Positions 44,630 to 57,072 of a DNA stretch of 64,000 bases are shown here, in pieces; position 1 is the stretch's first letter, and each line of letters starts with the position of its first letter. This DNA comes from Eleusine coracana subsp. coracana (taxonomy: Eukaryota; Streptophyta; Magnoliopsida; Poales; Poaceae). Under the pieces are notes generated by a model that was given only the letters and a program-made list of their open reading frames with translations, had not been told where the DNA came from and did no database searches. The stretch lies in NCBI GenBank assembly GCA_032690845.1, contig CM064429.1, positions 12,680,569 to 12,744,568 on the forward strand, in the 5' to 3' direction. A program made the position numbers and the translations under genes.

Positions 44630-45833
44630 TTGCCGTGTGCCCAAAATAGCACACGACAAACTTACTCACACGGCAAACTTTCCTTGTTTGTTGTGTGCCA
44701 CGTAGGAACACACGGGAAAGGTCTTGTTTGTCGTGTGCTAGCCTTCTGGCACACGGCAAAGGTCCTTTTTGCCGTATGCCTCACTTCCAGCACACGACAA
44801 ACATTTAGATGCTATTTTTTAAAAAAAAATAAAAACACTTAGGAAACTCAAACATTACCAAATTTGGAGATGATACAACTCTTATGTTTTGAAGCCTTTA
44901 GAAATTTGATTGAAGTCAAAACTTTGTTTGACCATCATTTTGATTCAAAATCTAAAAGGTTTCAACTCAACACTCGGATTCCTTTATGGAGATTCTCTCA
45001 TTTGTGAGGAACATACATGACAACTTACGCTAAATATTTTCTACTTTTTACCACACACACTACGTATGATATAACGATGCTAGGATAATTTTCTTAAATT
45101 TAAAACTTTATTTTTTTATAAAATTTAATTTCTATTGAACAAAACGATGGTTGTTACATTTTGTATACAATATGCATGAATTTTCTTATTACATCTTGGA
45201 TGCAGACTCAAATGGGAATCATTAACATGAAATATCAAATTTGTATCCACTACATTGCATTATTCAAACCACTTACAGTTCAAATTTGAATTGGCATAAA
45301 ATAATATAAACAATAAAATAAATTAATTAAATATAGCAAAAATAACCCAAAATTTTAAAAAAAATCAATGTCAAATGCCAGTATGTTATTCACCAAAAAA
45401 AGTTGGTGAAAAAAGAAGAACAAAATTTTTTTTTGCTGTGTGCTAAGATGGTACACACGACAAAACTTGACACGTGTCTGTCACATGCATGCTTTGTCAT
45501 ATGTTATAACAGAGCACACGGCAAAGACCTCCTCTTTGTCGTGTGCGTGCAGAGGGACACAAAAAAGAGGTAACAACCGTCAGCGTAGCACGGCACTGTC
45601 GTGATGCATGGCATAAGGCAGACTTTGTCGTGTGCCTGTATGGGAACACAACAAAGACTTGCGTTACCGTGTGCCATCCGTATGACACACGGCAAAGACT
45701 TTTTTTTGTCATGTGGCTATTCTTTGTCGTGTGTCTTATTTCTAACACACGACATAGCTTCTTTTTGCCGTGTGTCTGATAGAAATCACACGGCAAACTT
45801 CTAGCACATGGAAACCCCTGCTTTTCCGTAGTG
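44630..45833. mobile_element. Non-autonomous CACTA element with TTTGCCGTGTGC repeats, left end not found
   Basis: The right end reads CTTTTCCGTAGTG at 45833, whose complement is CACTACGGAAAAG, the CACTA terminus. Many copies of the motif TTTGCCGTGTGC, in both orientations, crowd 44630-44810 and 45425-45805, as in CACTA subterminal regions. The centre (44810-45425) is AT-rich and non-coding. No transposase is present. A clear left CACTA terminus was not found, so the left edge is approximate. Confidence 0.75.
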
Positions 45834-46300
45834 TACACTGCAATTACAGCTACAGTTTATTGGCATTAACTGACTTATATAGCAATTGTGACCACTTGTA
45901 CAATTACCATATGATATCGTTGGAGAGAATCGCTTGAATGAGCAGGAGAAACTAAATTATTTAACACAACAACGGCAGTGCAGAACTCGCCCGCACATGG
46001 CACCCACTGCAGCAGGCCCGCGCCTACCATGGCGGCCGGGACAGAACTTGCTCGTGCCTACTATGGTCGCCAGGGCGGAACTCACCCACGCCAGCTATGC
46101 TAGCGGGGCTTGAGCTCACCCGTGTCTGCCATGGGAGGCAGGGCCGAGCTCACCCGCACAGGCCACCGAAAGCAGCGGGGCACGAGCTCGCCCGCACGGC
46201 CGGGGACGAGCTCGCCCGCGCATCCATGAAGTCCATCTCACACGGCTGGTGGAGGAAGAAAGGGGAAGGGCAATTTTATCTTCACACCTTTGACCATTCA
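45834..46300. repeat. GC-rich imperfect tandem repeat (about 45960-46240)
   Basis: Repeated GAGCTCACCCG / GAACTCGCCCG units at roughly 30-50 bp spacing, alternating with CCATGG...GCAGGG-type sequence, give five to seven imperfect copies. No gene is supported. Confidence 0.5.
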
Positions 46301-47218
46301 ACGTTGGCATAGGGATAAAAATTACAATTGGATGGTATATACGGGAATACCTGTTTTCTTGGCAAATTTGGGATTCGAAAAGTTTGCAATGACATGAGAG
46401 GGATTTTTTTTTCTTTCTATTGCACGTTTTCAGTTGAAGTTGTGAATGTTTTTTGGTGCGTTCAGAATTAAACCAAGAAATCGAAACATTATATATCTGA
46501 TCAGAGGACACGTACTGCAGACAAAGACATTCATAGAAGCTAGAACTTCATGTTTCGTTGGGATGCACTCCTTAAATAAGTACTGAGCAATACAACATAC
46601 ACCGACTGAACATCCTGGACCCAAATTGCTCATCTGTTCAGTAACAGCAGAAAAGAGATATGCTAGTCACATACAAACTTTGTGTTTATTACTCTCTAGT
46701 GTTCTCATTGTGTAATAAATTTGTGTCACATGTATCAGTCGATGCAGAAGCCAGAATATTAAGTTAATATATTCTCTTTTCTAAAAAAGTCACATACATA
46801 TGGAATAATAAGTTTTTAGAAAAAAAGAAGACAGGAATTATTGTTCATCTGGAGGATCACACACACACAAAGAAAAAAACTGTGGCTTGAATATAAAGGA
46901 GTTGAAGTTCTTACATACCATCAGACTTTTTTCCACTTTGATATTAATTTTATTATTTCATACATGGTGGAGTATCATAAAAGAAATATTGTGATATGGG
47001 CCTAAAGGAGATGACTTTCTTACCATAAAAATCCCTTCCAGTTTCTTAGCTACGTAATACATTTGATCAAGCATTTTTGCACGCAAAATATCCACCTATG
47101 CATTTCTCCTAAGCAGTAATCTCCTCTAGGCACAACCCAATTCGAAATAATCTGAATTCTATGAAAACAGAACGAAGAGGGTGATGGAGAGATGAGCCGA
47201 CGATCAAGTGCATATCAA
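46301..47218. other. Intergenic stretch
   Basis: AT-rich sequence. I see no gene and no clear repeat structure. Confidence 0.55.
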
Positions 47219-47632
47219 GTGTTACCAACGGGTTATGTGTTACCATGTTACCAACTACAATAACTAATTCAAATATGCATTTCAAATTACAAAAATATAG
47301 ATAGATAGAGCATGTAACCATCTAACATCATGCAAAAATGGAGTTACAACTAAAACTTGTGCAAAGAGAAACAAAAAAGAGAAATCAGTCTACGAATAGT
47401 AACATGAATAGTAACGGGTTACGGATCTGTGATGAACAGTTACAATCTGCACTATTCGCAAGTTGATTTCTTTTTTTTTCTCTTTGCACAAGTTTCAGTT
47501 GCACTTCGACTTTTGCATGATGTTAAATGATTGCATGCTCTATCTATTTATATTTTTTATGTAATTTTATATACATGTTTGAAGACGTTATTATTATTGG
47601 TAACATGGTAATACCTAAATGGTTTGTAACAC
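47219..47632. mobile_element. Foldback MITE with long inverted repeats (414 bp)
   Basis: The left end GTGTTACCAACGGGTT and the complement of the right end GTGTTACAAACCATTT match. The arms (47219-47390 and about 47460-47632) pair along most of their length. The ACTTGTGCAAAGAGAAA block on the left matches its complement on the right. The core is about 70 bp. It is non-coding. A target duplication was not clear. Confidence 0.75.
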
Positions 47633-48229
47633 CTGATCTTTTCCCGTCGACGACCAAATCTAAATGCAGTGTCATGGGGAGGCCTCTGATGGATTAAGGG
47701 ATATTGGTTCTGGTTGGATGTGGCGTGGACGCCAGGACGGCTCTTGATTATGGGTGTCGATATGCGATAGGTACTAAAGTTCATGAGTTGCACACAACGT
47801 TAGATTGCTCCTTTCACTTTAATTTTCATTGATCCATTTCACTATTTATTTTCAATAGTTTCTTATGTCAACTTGATATTGTAATTAGGGATAACTCATG
47901 TGGGCCATGATCCCAAGTCTTGCAATATTGATCGTTGGATTATGATGGAAGATTGTATATTTTTTATCTGTAGCTTATCCATGTCGACAGAACATTATAC
48001 AAGGTGCAAAAAGGCCCAATATATTCTAATTGCTTCTGCTATTGACTGATATGCTTCCCGTTTCGTTCATGGCCATGATGGGTTTTATTAGTACCCTTAA
48101 TTGTCCCAACACTATTTCTTATTTCTCTGTCAGCAGGCCACGCACAAAAAAGATCTTCATCAGCAATTTCTTCTGAAACTTTCCACATTCAAATTTTCGC
48201 GCGTGGGACATTCAACTAGTATTTATAGA
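47633..48229. other. Intergenic stretch
   Basis: No gene or clear repeat is seen. Confidence 0.5.
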
Positions 48230-48651
48230 GTGGGATGCAAGGTTCACATAACCGACTGGACCGGTATAACCGACCGAGCCCGGTTAGCCGGTATAATAGG
48301 CCGGTTAGCCGGACAAAAGGTGTTTTGAGTGACGCATGGTCGGCAGCTGGTTAACCGACGGTTACACCGGTTAACCAGCCGGTTATTCCGTTATCCAGTC
48401 GGTTAGATCAGTTTTAGTGATATATTTTGAATATATATTTTTAAATTTAAAAATATTAATTTTGAATGGTTATTCAGGTTAACCGGTCGGTTACACCGGT
48501 TTCGTCCGATTTAAATTTTTTAAATTTTGAAAAAAAAATAAATTATAACCAGGGGTTAACCGGCCGACCGGGATAACCGGCGCGGATCGGTTTTCTGGTT
48601 AACCTGATTAACCGGCCGGTTAACCCCGGTTATTTCAACCCTGGTGGAATG
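48230..48651. mobile_element. hAT-type MITE rich in TTAACCGG motifs
   Basis: The element is 48238-48643 (406 bp). The left end CAAGGTTCACATAACCG matches the complement of the right end CAGGGTTGAAATAACCG. It is flanked by 8-bp duplications, GTGGGATG (48230-48237) and GTGGAATG (48644-48651), one base apart. The terminus and the 8-bp duplication fit the hAT superfamily. Both arms are full of GGTTAACCGG / CCGGTTA repeats around an AT-rich middle (48420-48560). Confidence 0.82.
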
Positions 48652-49174
48652 TCTTCCCTTTCAAAGCCATAACTCTTAAATATTTCGACTCAAATACCAC
48701 TTTCCTCTTGAACTGCCCCAAACCGACCTCACCAGTTGGGCCCACTCGGTCAGATCAATTATTGCTATAAAGACTTGATCGATCCTGTTTATTTTTGGTT
48801 GTCCAACATGTCTCCCTTATTATTATTTTTTTTTGTGAGGGTTTGCGCATCAAAAAACATTCCTAGACTAAAATCAGCTTCAGACCTGCACAATGTTTTC
48901 TGCAACAGCGAACCATTATAGCTGAACCCTGCACAAAAGGCTTTCTCATCAACGAAAGGATTTTTTCTTTCTTTTGGCTTTGTTGGATCCGAATCGGGGA
49001 CAGATCGAGTTCGAAGCCACACACCACGTCCCATAAAACTAGACGCCGCCCGAGTTTCAGAGCAGACGCATATCCATCGAGACGTGCAAAATTAGTTAAA
49101 GGCGCAACCTGCTATTCGGCACGATAAGTTTTCCAAAGATTCAGATTACATAAACTCGATCGATTAGATCTGCC
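48652..49174. other. Upstream flank of the broken RING-H2 gene
   Basis: No repeat is recognised. This is the likely former promoter and leader of the RING-H2 gene. A clear TATA box was not identified. Confidence 0.4.
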
Positions 49175-49384
49175 ATGGACGTCAACGATGTGTTCGATCG
49201 GCTGGCATGGGGAGTCCTCGCGTTCGTTTTCTTGGTCATGGTACTGGTGGTCCTCATGCTCATATTCATGGGAGTCGCCGAGAGGGCGCACTGCTGGCGA
49301 CGAACATACCGCCGTACAAAGAGCAAGCCGCATGTGCAGGATCACGCGGAGAGGTTCTACCCATGACGGTCAGGAAACACGAGC

Positions 49385-49891
49385 TGTTGGGGAACAGGGA
49401 GCTATGATAGTATGAAATAATTTCTATCATTCAACCAGAAAATCTTGTAAGAGAGGATCATGGATCGTTACCACTAGACGCGCAGGCAGAGCGGAAGCAA
49501 AAGTTGAAGCAGCTCGATCCAACGTAGTCACACGTCGGTGTAGAGGAAGTAGTTAATCACGTCAATCGTCTCCTCCTAGTCCAGCCATCCGGCACCGCAG
49601 CAACAGCAGCGCCTCCTCACGGTATCCATACGTATAGGATTGGAGCACCGTGCGCGGCGTGCTAGCACCGGTAACACGGTTAGGGTTTTGTGGGCAAGAG
49701 AAAGGAGCACGGCGGCTAGGGTTATGGACTGCTGGTATATCGTACCCCTTGCCCCGCCTCCACTTATATAGATCCCTCTAATGGGTCTTGACTAGTTGGC
49801 CTATTAGTAGACTAATCCCTCATGGATCAATATCTATATGACCCTCACATACGGATCAAATCCGTACTGTCTCTTAGGCATATCTCCAACA
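49385..49891 (-). repeat. 3' LTR of the copia element (507 bp)
   Basis: Plus strand TGTTGGGG to CTCCAACA. A TATATAAG box on the minus strand lies at 49770-49763. The adjoining purine tract on the minus strand (AAGTGGGAGA) lies just inside, at about 49893-49902. Confidence 0.92.
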
Positions 49892-50822
49892 ATCTCCCAC
49901 TTGCACTAGAGACAATCACGTGGGCAAGCAATGTTCCAACCTATTAAGTGTGTGACCTGTTAGGTTCATATGTGCATGACAATGATGTGAAAACCGTCTT
50001 TCAAATCATAAATCAATAGCGGCACCTAGCAGCACACATTGATTCTCGCGTACACATAAAGATCATATCGGCTGAAACTTTGACATACGCATTCACCGAT
50101 CCCTTTGCCTCACGATATCAGTCAAGCTCAAGGCGAGATACGTGCCATCCCTATAATAGCTCGACCATTCACTTGAACATCTAGTAGATTTATCATGACT
50201 AACTCTTAGTCATCGTGATTAACTTTTAATCATATTGACATGGCCATGCACTTTCAAATTCATCTAACTCGAGGGGCCCAGAGATATCTCTCTTGTTATC
50301 AGGAGGGGCAAATTCCATCTTGATCGCTCACACCCAACATGTTTCATAGCATACCCTAAAATTACCTTTATGATTGCCCAGTTACGGAATAGCATTTAGT
50401 AACCCCTAAGTGTACTATTACACATTCTGGGAATCAATGACGATCTCAGGTCTAAGGATCCTGAAGGTACATCATATAAGACAACAACTGATGACACAAT
50501 AATAACATCTCAGCAGAGTCTATTAGTGGGTCAATTCAACACCATGTTCGCCAACATGTGTCCATATTATTGATTTGATATCTTCATATCTATGATCTGT
50601 GAAACATGATTATCAACCAATACATGTGCTAGTCCATGAATCATCATTGTCCCACATAATGATAAGGAACTAGGGATCATTTAGGATAATATTATGAAAG
50701 AACATTGAGTTTCACAAACAAGTCACGTACTTGCCAATCAATGAAATAATTATTATCTAAGGAACAGAATAACACTTTATTCAATCACACATAAACAAAG
50801 ACATTACACAATCTCTCATACA
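49892..50822 (-). other. 3' untranslated interior of the copia element
   Basis: About 0.9 kb between RNase H and the 3' LTR. No coding motif was found. Confidence 0.6.
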
Positions 50823-52413
50823 TTAATCATGTAGATATCTAATACCTATGGATCTCATATGTGCCTCATGCTTGAGCTGAGAGAGAGATTTTGTTAACGG
50901 ATCAGCAATATTTGAATCCGTGTGCACCTTGCATATCTTCACGTCACCTCGATGAACAATGTCTCGGATGAGATGAAAATGCCATAGTATGTGTTTGTTC
51001 TTTTGATGCGCTCTAGGCTCCTTGGCTTGTGCAATGGCACCACTATTATCACAATAGAGGTCCATTGGATTGGACGCACTAGAAACCACACCCAACTCAG
51101 AAACAAATTTTCTGATCCAAATAGCTTTCTTCGCAGCTTCTGAAGCGGCAAGGTACTCGGCCTCCGTTGTTGAGTCAGCAACCGTATCTTGCTTGGAACT
51201 CTTCCAGCTCACCGCGCCTTCATTGAGGCAAAATACATATCCAGATTGCAATCTTGAATCGTCCTTGTCGGTTTGGAAACTAGCGTTGGTGTAACCATTT
51301 ACAACGAGCTCTTCCTCACCTCCATAAACTAGGAACATACCCATAGTTCTTCTCAAGTACTTTAGGATATTCTTACTAGCCACCCAGTGAGCTTCTCCTA
51401 GGTTTGATTGGAATCTACTTGTAGCACTAAGAGCAAAAACTACATCTGGACGCCGTACATATCATGGCATACATGATGGATCCGATAGCCGAAGCATACG
51501 GGATCGCTATCATCTTCTCTACCTCATCAGGTGTCGAAGGACACTGAGTCTTGCTAAGAGTAATGCCATGCGACATGGGCAAGAAACCTTTCTTAGAATC
51601 TTGCATATTGAACCGTTTCAATACCTTGTCAATGTACGTGTCTTGGCTTAATCCAATTAGCCCTTTTGATCTATCTCTGTAGATCTTAATGCCCAAAATG
51701 TATGATGCCTCTCCCAAATCCTTCATTGAGAAACTTTTTCTTAATGAAGACTTAACATCTTCAAGCATTGGAATATTTTATCTGATCAACAATATGTCAT
51801 CCACATAAAGGACTAGAAATACGAGTGCGCTCCCACTAGCCTTTTTGTAAACACAAGGCTCTTCTTCATTCTTTATGAAGCCAAACCTTTTGACTTCCTC
51901 ATCAAAATGAAGGTTCCAACTCCGAGATGCTTGCTTCAGTCCATAAATAGACTTCCGAAGTTTGCATATTTTTCCAGCATTTTATGAATCAACAAAACCT
52001 TCAGGTTGTGTCATGTACACATCCTCACTTAGGATTCCATTAAGGAAAGCTGTTTTGATGTCCATTTGCCATATCTCATAATCATAGTATGCGGCAATCG
52101 CTAGGAGGATCCGAATAGACTTTGGCATAGCGACGGATGAGAAGGTCTCATCATAATCAACATCTTGAATTTGTTTAAAACCTTTCGCCACCAATCGTGC
52201 TTTATAGATGTGAACATTTCCATCCTTGTCTATCTTTTTCTTAAAAACCCATTTACACTTAATGGTTTTAAAACCATCAGGTGGATTAATCAAGTTCCAA
52301 ACTTGATTTTCTCTCATGGATTCTAATTCGGATCTCATGGCTCCAAGCCATTTCTCAGAGTCTGGTCCCATCATTGATTCCGTGTATGTCTTAGGCTCAT
52401 CATTGTCCAACAA
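50823..52413 (-). pseudogene. Copia reverse transcriptase and RNase H
   Basis: 52413-51982 encodes the RT N-terminus: WVFKKKIDKDGNVHIYKARLVAKG, DYDETFSSVA, MDIKTAFLNG. The catalytic YVDD is intact at 51807-51796, but a stop lies soon after it. 51768-51427 carries the thumb (LGIKIYRDRSKGLIGLSQ). 51383-50823 is RNase H, with SGYVFCLNEGAVSWKSSKQ and ADSTTEAEYLAASEA. Several stops and frame changes separate the pieces, so no full polymerase can be made. Confidence 0.9.
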
Positions 52414-52679
52414 TAATATGTCACGCTGCCCCGTCTTTAGGAGCGTGAACTTTCAGGTGCACGATGTGCCCGTTCAGATCTACATGGGGCTGGTGTCTCA
52501 ACAATAGGTTCTACAATATCTTGTGCAACCTGTTCCAATTAAGGTTTAGTGGGAGATTAAATATTTTCCAGTGTTTCTTGAACTTCTTCAAGTTGCACTG
52601 TCCTCCCACTTATCTTTCGTGAGAGAAACTCTTTCTCCAGAAAGACACCATTCCGAGCGACAAACACTTTGCCCTCCTT

Positions 52680-53567
52680 CTAGTTGTAGAAATAATACCC
52701 TTTGATTTCCCTAGGATATCCTACGAAGAAACATTTATCTGACTTGGGAGAAAGCTTATCAGACGTCATATGTTTTACATAAGCCTCACAACCCCAAATC
52801 TTGAGAAAAGACAGCACGGGATGCTTCCCGGTCCATATCTCATATGGCGTCTTCTGTACAGATTTAGATGGAACCCTATTTAAAATGAAAGCAGTAGTTT
52901 CTAGAGTGTATCCCCAAAAGGACAATGGAAGATCACTTTGGCTCATCATTGACCTAACCATGTCCAACAAGGTTTGGTTCCTCCGCTCGGACACACCATT
53001 TAATTAAGGTGTTCTGGGTGGCATCCATTGTGGAACAATTCCACATTGTCTTAGATGATCACCAAACTCATGGCTCAAGTACTCACCTCCACAATCAGAT
53101 CGTAGGGTTTTAATTGTTTTGCCCAATTGATTTTGTACTTCATTCTGAAATTCTTTGAACTTTTCAAATGATTCAGACTTGTGCTTCATTAAGTAGATGT
53201 AACCGTATCTACTAAAGTCATCAGTGAAAGTAATGAAGTACTAAAAACCACCTCTAACCACACAACTCATTGGTCCACATACATCTGTATGTATAAGAGG
53301 CAATAGATCGTTTGCCCTCTCACTATGTCGTGTGAAAGGTGACTTAGTCATCTTGCCAAGCAAACAAGATTCGCATGTCTCAATTGATTCAAAATCGAAT
53401 GAGTGTAAAAGACCATCTTTATGGAGCTTCTCCATGCGCCTCTCATTTATATGGCCTAAACGACAATGCCAAGTGTAAGTGAGATTCAAATCATTCGGGC
53501 GGACCATCTTTGCATCAATGTTATAAATTGGCCTATTCTCCATATCAAGACAATACAATCCATTCAC
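52680..53567 (-). pseudogene. Copia integrase
   Basis: The zinc-binding part has HCRLGHINERRMEKL and CESCLLGK (53480-53340). The core shows the second catalytic Asp in LRSDCGGEYLS (about 53105) and the Glu in SERRNQTLLDMV (about 52990). Stops at about 53004 and 53241 break it. The first Asp (HTDVCGPMS, about 53285) is present. Confidence 0.88.
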
Positions 53568-53660
53568 TAATGAACAATTTGCATAGAGAATATCATTTAA
53601 ATAAATGGAGCAACATTTGTTCCTTATTATGACCTCATAACCATCAACTTCCTCTAAATA

Positions 53661-54782
53661 TCAGGAGGATATAATGTTTTTGCCCAAGGCAAGAATGTAA
53701 TAACAATTATTTAATTCCAAAACTAATCCCGACGGTAAAGAGAGTGGATAAGTCCCGACAGCCAACGCAACAACTTTTGCACCATTGCCGATATGAGCAT
53801 CCACCTCGCCTCTTGCACACTTCCTTGTCCCTTTAAGACCCTGCAATGATTTACAAGTATGAATCATCGATCCGGTATCTAATACCCATGAATCATCAGT
53901 ACAAGTAGCAAGATTAATTTCAATAACATTGATACCTGAAGTAGAAGGATCAGCAGCCTTCTTCTTCTTGAGTTCTTCTAAGTAAAGCTTGCAGTTTCTC
54001 TTCCAGTGCCAAGTCTTCTTGCAATAATGGCAAGGATCGCCTAGAGGCACTCTTGGTCTGGGAGGAGCTGCTGCAACCTTAGGCTTTGAGCTTGAGATCT
54101 CATCCGCACTCTTAGCCTTGGGCTTGTGCTTTCTCTTCCTATCCTTCTACACCATCATCACATGATTTGCCCCAGTTTTCTTGATGCTGTCCTCAGCAGT
54201 CTTTAGCATCTAATGCAATTCAGCCATAGTCTTCTCCAGGCTATTCATATGAAAAATTATTATGAATGGCTCATAGCTCGCTGGGAGCGACTGGAGAATG
54301 ACATCCGTAGCCAAATATGGGCTAAGGGGAGAACCAAGCTTCTCCAGGCTGTCAATGTAACCAATCATCTTGATTACATGAGGACTGACGGGACTACCTT
54401 TAGCTAGCCTGCACGCAAACAAGGCCTTTGAGATGTTATTCCTCTTAGTCCTTACTTGGTTCTCAAACATGCCACGAAGCCCAACAATCATATTGTGGCC
54501 ATCAGTGTTCTCATATTGCTTCTGAGGAGACATGGTAGCAAGCATGAGATAGCCAACATCAAGCGCATCATTAGTGTGCTTATCATACTCCCTCTTCTGG
54601 GAAGCACTAGCAGTTTCAGGCAGGTCATCAGGATAAGGAAGCTCTAGAACATATTCCTTTTTCTCTTGCTTGAGAACAATTCTCAAGTTGCGATACCAAT
54701 CCATAAAGTTTGTTTCATTAAGTTTTTCTTTCTCAAGTATCGAACGCAAATTAAAACTGGAAGCATTATTAGCGGGCAGCAT
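53661..54782 (-). pseudogene. Copia gag, zinc knuckle and protease
   Basis: ATG at 54782. Gag has the LNETNFMDWYRNLRIVLKQE start and DVILQSLPASYEPF near its end. Stops lie at about 54210 and 54149. The knuckle CHYCKKTWHWKRNC keeps its C-C-H-C ligands but has Thr-Trp where Gly is usual. Protease has WVLDTGSMIHT, with the active-site D-T-G intact. The two stops divide gag from the knuckle and protease. Confidence 0.88.
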
Positions 54783-56158
54783 GATCTACAACAGAAACAC
54801 ATGCAAGTGTATAAGCACTACGTAAATGTAAAACTCCTATTAAACCATTTTAAAAGAGTTTCTTCACTATATGCTTGGAATCGTTTCCCTCAAAACGATA
54901 TATAGTGGTCCAAGATCCTTATTCAACTAGTTCCTAGTGAGCTTTGGCATCACTGCTAGAAATGTAGTATCCTAGATAAGGAACATTTGCTAATCACATC
55001 ATATGTGACTCTTATTTGTTGGGAGACATATGCCACGGCGCCCAACACCATGCCCCAAAGCCCAAAACTGTTTTGATAGCTTCGTCAAGCAAACCAATAC
55101 TATGCTTGTGAATGTTCGATATTCACCCTACTTGTTAAGATAGTTGGGACACTCTACTTTGGCAGACTTACGACACAATGATCGAAATTATAGTAGGTGC
55201 AGCTATTGGAAGGCATCAAGTTTAATCTCAATTTTTCTGAGGGAACCTATACTAGCATAATCATTATATCCAGCATATAATACATGAAAGAATAGGATGA
55301 CATGAACATCATCACAGGCAATCATATTAACTGTGAAATATTAGGGCCCTTTCACATGGTGATCTCCATCTCCATTGTTGCAGGCCTCCTCCTGTCCATG
55401 TGTCCACCATGCTCCAAATCCAGCCTCCATGAGCAAGTACTAAGCTACTACATCTAATAGCTAGTAGTGAATTACATGAAGAGATCAAGCCTCATAAGTC
55501 GACACGCAGGCTGTTATACAATAATATGACAGCTTCAACCCAACTGTTTTAAACATGACCCGCAGGCCATGAAAGAACACAAACATGCATCACATACAAA
55601 ATTTGGGCCATACCATTTATAACATTCTCTGCAAAAACAAGCTAGGCGAGAACGAATTCTATCATGTGAATCAAAAGGGGTATAACCAACTAGGAGTGTG
55701 TCTGTACGACGGTCCTGCTGGCCGGTCAGCGGACGGGGGGTCGAGGGGGGAGCCGCCCCCCGCGGGTTTCAGCGACACATGCGCGCTATCCATGGAATCG
55801 CAATGAAAAACTCATCGTACAAATCATATTTGGCCGAATCCGAGTCATTCATAATGCCTCAATTTTCATTATGGTTTCATGATAGATCGCGACACATAGT
55901 CCTGATCTCGTCGGTCTCCTCTCCTGGTTTACACTATTAGTCCCGATGGTGATACTAGCCGGTAGGGACAGATCGTTTACACCAAGAGGTGACACGATTA
56001 CATTAGCGACACATGCGTGCTATCCATCAAACACCTTGTGAACTTCCCACTAAGACCGATTGATCTAATCAACCCGTACTACAAAAACATGCAATAGATC
56101 TAATCTACTATATCGGCATATCAACTATATGCGCAAGATCCAGATCGCAAACTAAACA
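54783..56158 (-). other. Leader of the copia element with a GC-rich insert
   Basis: About 1.4 kb between the primer site and gag. At 55705-55770 it contains a very GC-rich block with CGGACGGGGGG and CCGCCCCCCGCG runs. A GCGACACATGCGYGCTATCC repeat is present at about 55772 and again at about 56004. No gene is supported. Confidence 0.5.
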
Positions 56159-56176
56159 AGGTCGGCTCTGATGCCA
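56159..56176 (-). other. Primer binding site of the copia element
   Basis: The minus strand reads TGGCATCAGAGCCGAC next to the 5' LTR, one base from the initiator-tRNA-Met complement TGGTATCAGAGC. Confidence 0.75.
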
Positions 56177-56177
56177 C

Positions 56178-56675
56178 TATTGGGGAAAGGGAGCTACGAT
56201 AGCATGAAACAATTTCTACCGTTCAACCAGTGCAAGAGGGGATCATGGATCGTTACCACTAGACACGCAAGCGGAGCGGAAGCGAAAGTTGGAGCAGCTC
56301 AATCCAACGTAGTCGCGCGTCGATGTAGAGGAAGTAGTTGATCACGTCAATTGTCTCCTCCTAGTCCAGCCATCTAGCACCGCAGCAACAGCAGCGCCTC
56401 CTCGCGGTATCCACACGTATGGGGTTGGAGCACCATGCGCGGCGTGCTAGCACCGGCAACACGGTTAGGGTTTTGTGGGCGAGATAAAGGAGAGCGGTGG
56501 CTAGGGTTATGGAATGCTGGTATGTCATACCCCTTGTCCCGCCTCCACTTATATAGATCCCTCTAATGGGCCTCGACTAGTTGGCCCATTACTGGACTAA
56601 TCCCTCACGGATCAATATCCGTATGACCCTCACATATGGATCAAATTCGTATTGTCTCTTGGCATATCTCCAACA
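56178..56675 (-). repeat. 5' LTR of the copia element (498 bp)
   Basis: Matches the left LTR with scattered differences. A TATATAAG box on the minus strand lies at 56555-56548. It is followed by the target duplication CGAGC. Confidence 0.92.
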
Positions 56676-56732
56676 CGAGCAATATACCAGGTGCCAGGCG
56701 GCTTACTGAGATTTGTGAGACCTACGTCATTC

Positions 56733-57072
56733 AAGGTGTGTTTGACATATCTTATGTTTATGCTGAAAATAACTTATGTTTTGATTTATCTGTAAAAAAT
56801 ATTTATCTGGTTTATTGTACCGTAAGCTGCTATGCCGTTTGGCAAAATAGATTATCTTATTTCTGAAATGACTTATTCTAGAGAGAGATGGTCCATAAGC
56901 CCAAAAGGCTAGTATTTGTTAGCTTTGCTATTCTGGTATAAAAAGAAAAATAGCTTATCAGAGCTTATTGCAATAAGTGCTTATGTAAAATAACTTTTTG
57001 ACAGGGCTTATGACTTATCATATTATAAGTCACTTCATAAGTCACTCTATAAGCCCTGCCAAACACACCCTT
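56733..57072. mobile_element. MITE with AAGGGTGTGTTTG ends inside the RING-H2 gene (340 bp)
   Basis: The left end AAGGTGTGTTTGACA and the complement of the right end AAGGGTGTGTTTGGCA match, and ATTC is present at both outer edges. Inner arms carry ACTTATGTT / ATAAGTCACTT-type sequence. This type of end is common in small grass transposons. Removing it with one ATTC restores the frame of the RING-H2 finger. Confidence 0.7.

Larger units (their letters stand above)
49385..56675 (-). mobile_element. Ty1/copia retrotransposon, complete but mutated (minus strand)
   Basis: Left (3') LTR 49385-49891 and right (5') LTR 56178-56675, with target duplication CGAGC at 49380-49384 and 56676-56680. The domain order on the minus strand is gag, protease, integrase, RT, RNase H, which defines Ty1/copia. 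Stops and frameshifts occur in gag, after protease, in integrase and in RT. The LTRs differ at a number of sites, and the inner end of the right LTR reads TA instead of TG on the plus strand. The element lies in the former RING-H2 gene, in opposite orientation to it. Confidence 0.94.

Noticed and set aside
44354..44705. Overlapping GC-rich ORFs as a host gene
   Set aside because: Open in several frames on both strands at once, low complexity, with no domain. Recorded only as a GC-rich stretch.
48238..48643. TTAACCGG array as a CRISPR-like or telomere-like repeat
   Set aside because: The units are irregular and palindromic. The whole is bounded by hAT-type termini and 8-bp duplications, so it is a MITE.
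49112..49415. Other frames over the RING-H2 first part
   Set aside because: Only the frame from 49175 has a membrane anchor and connects in phase with the distant RING-H2 core.
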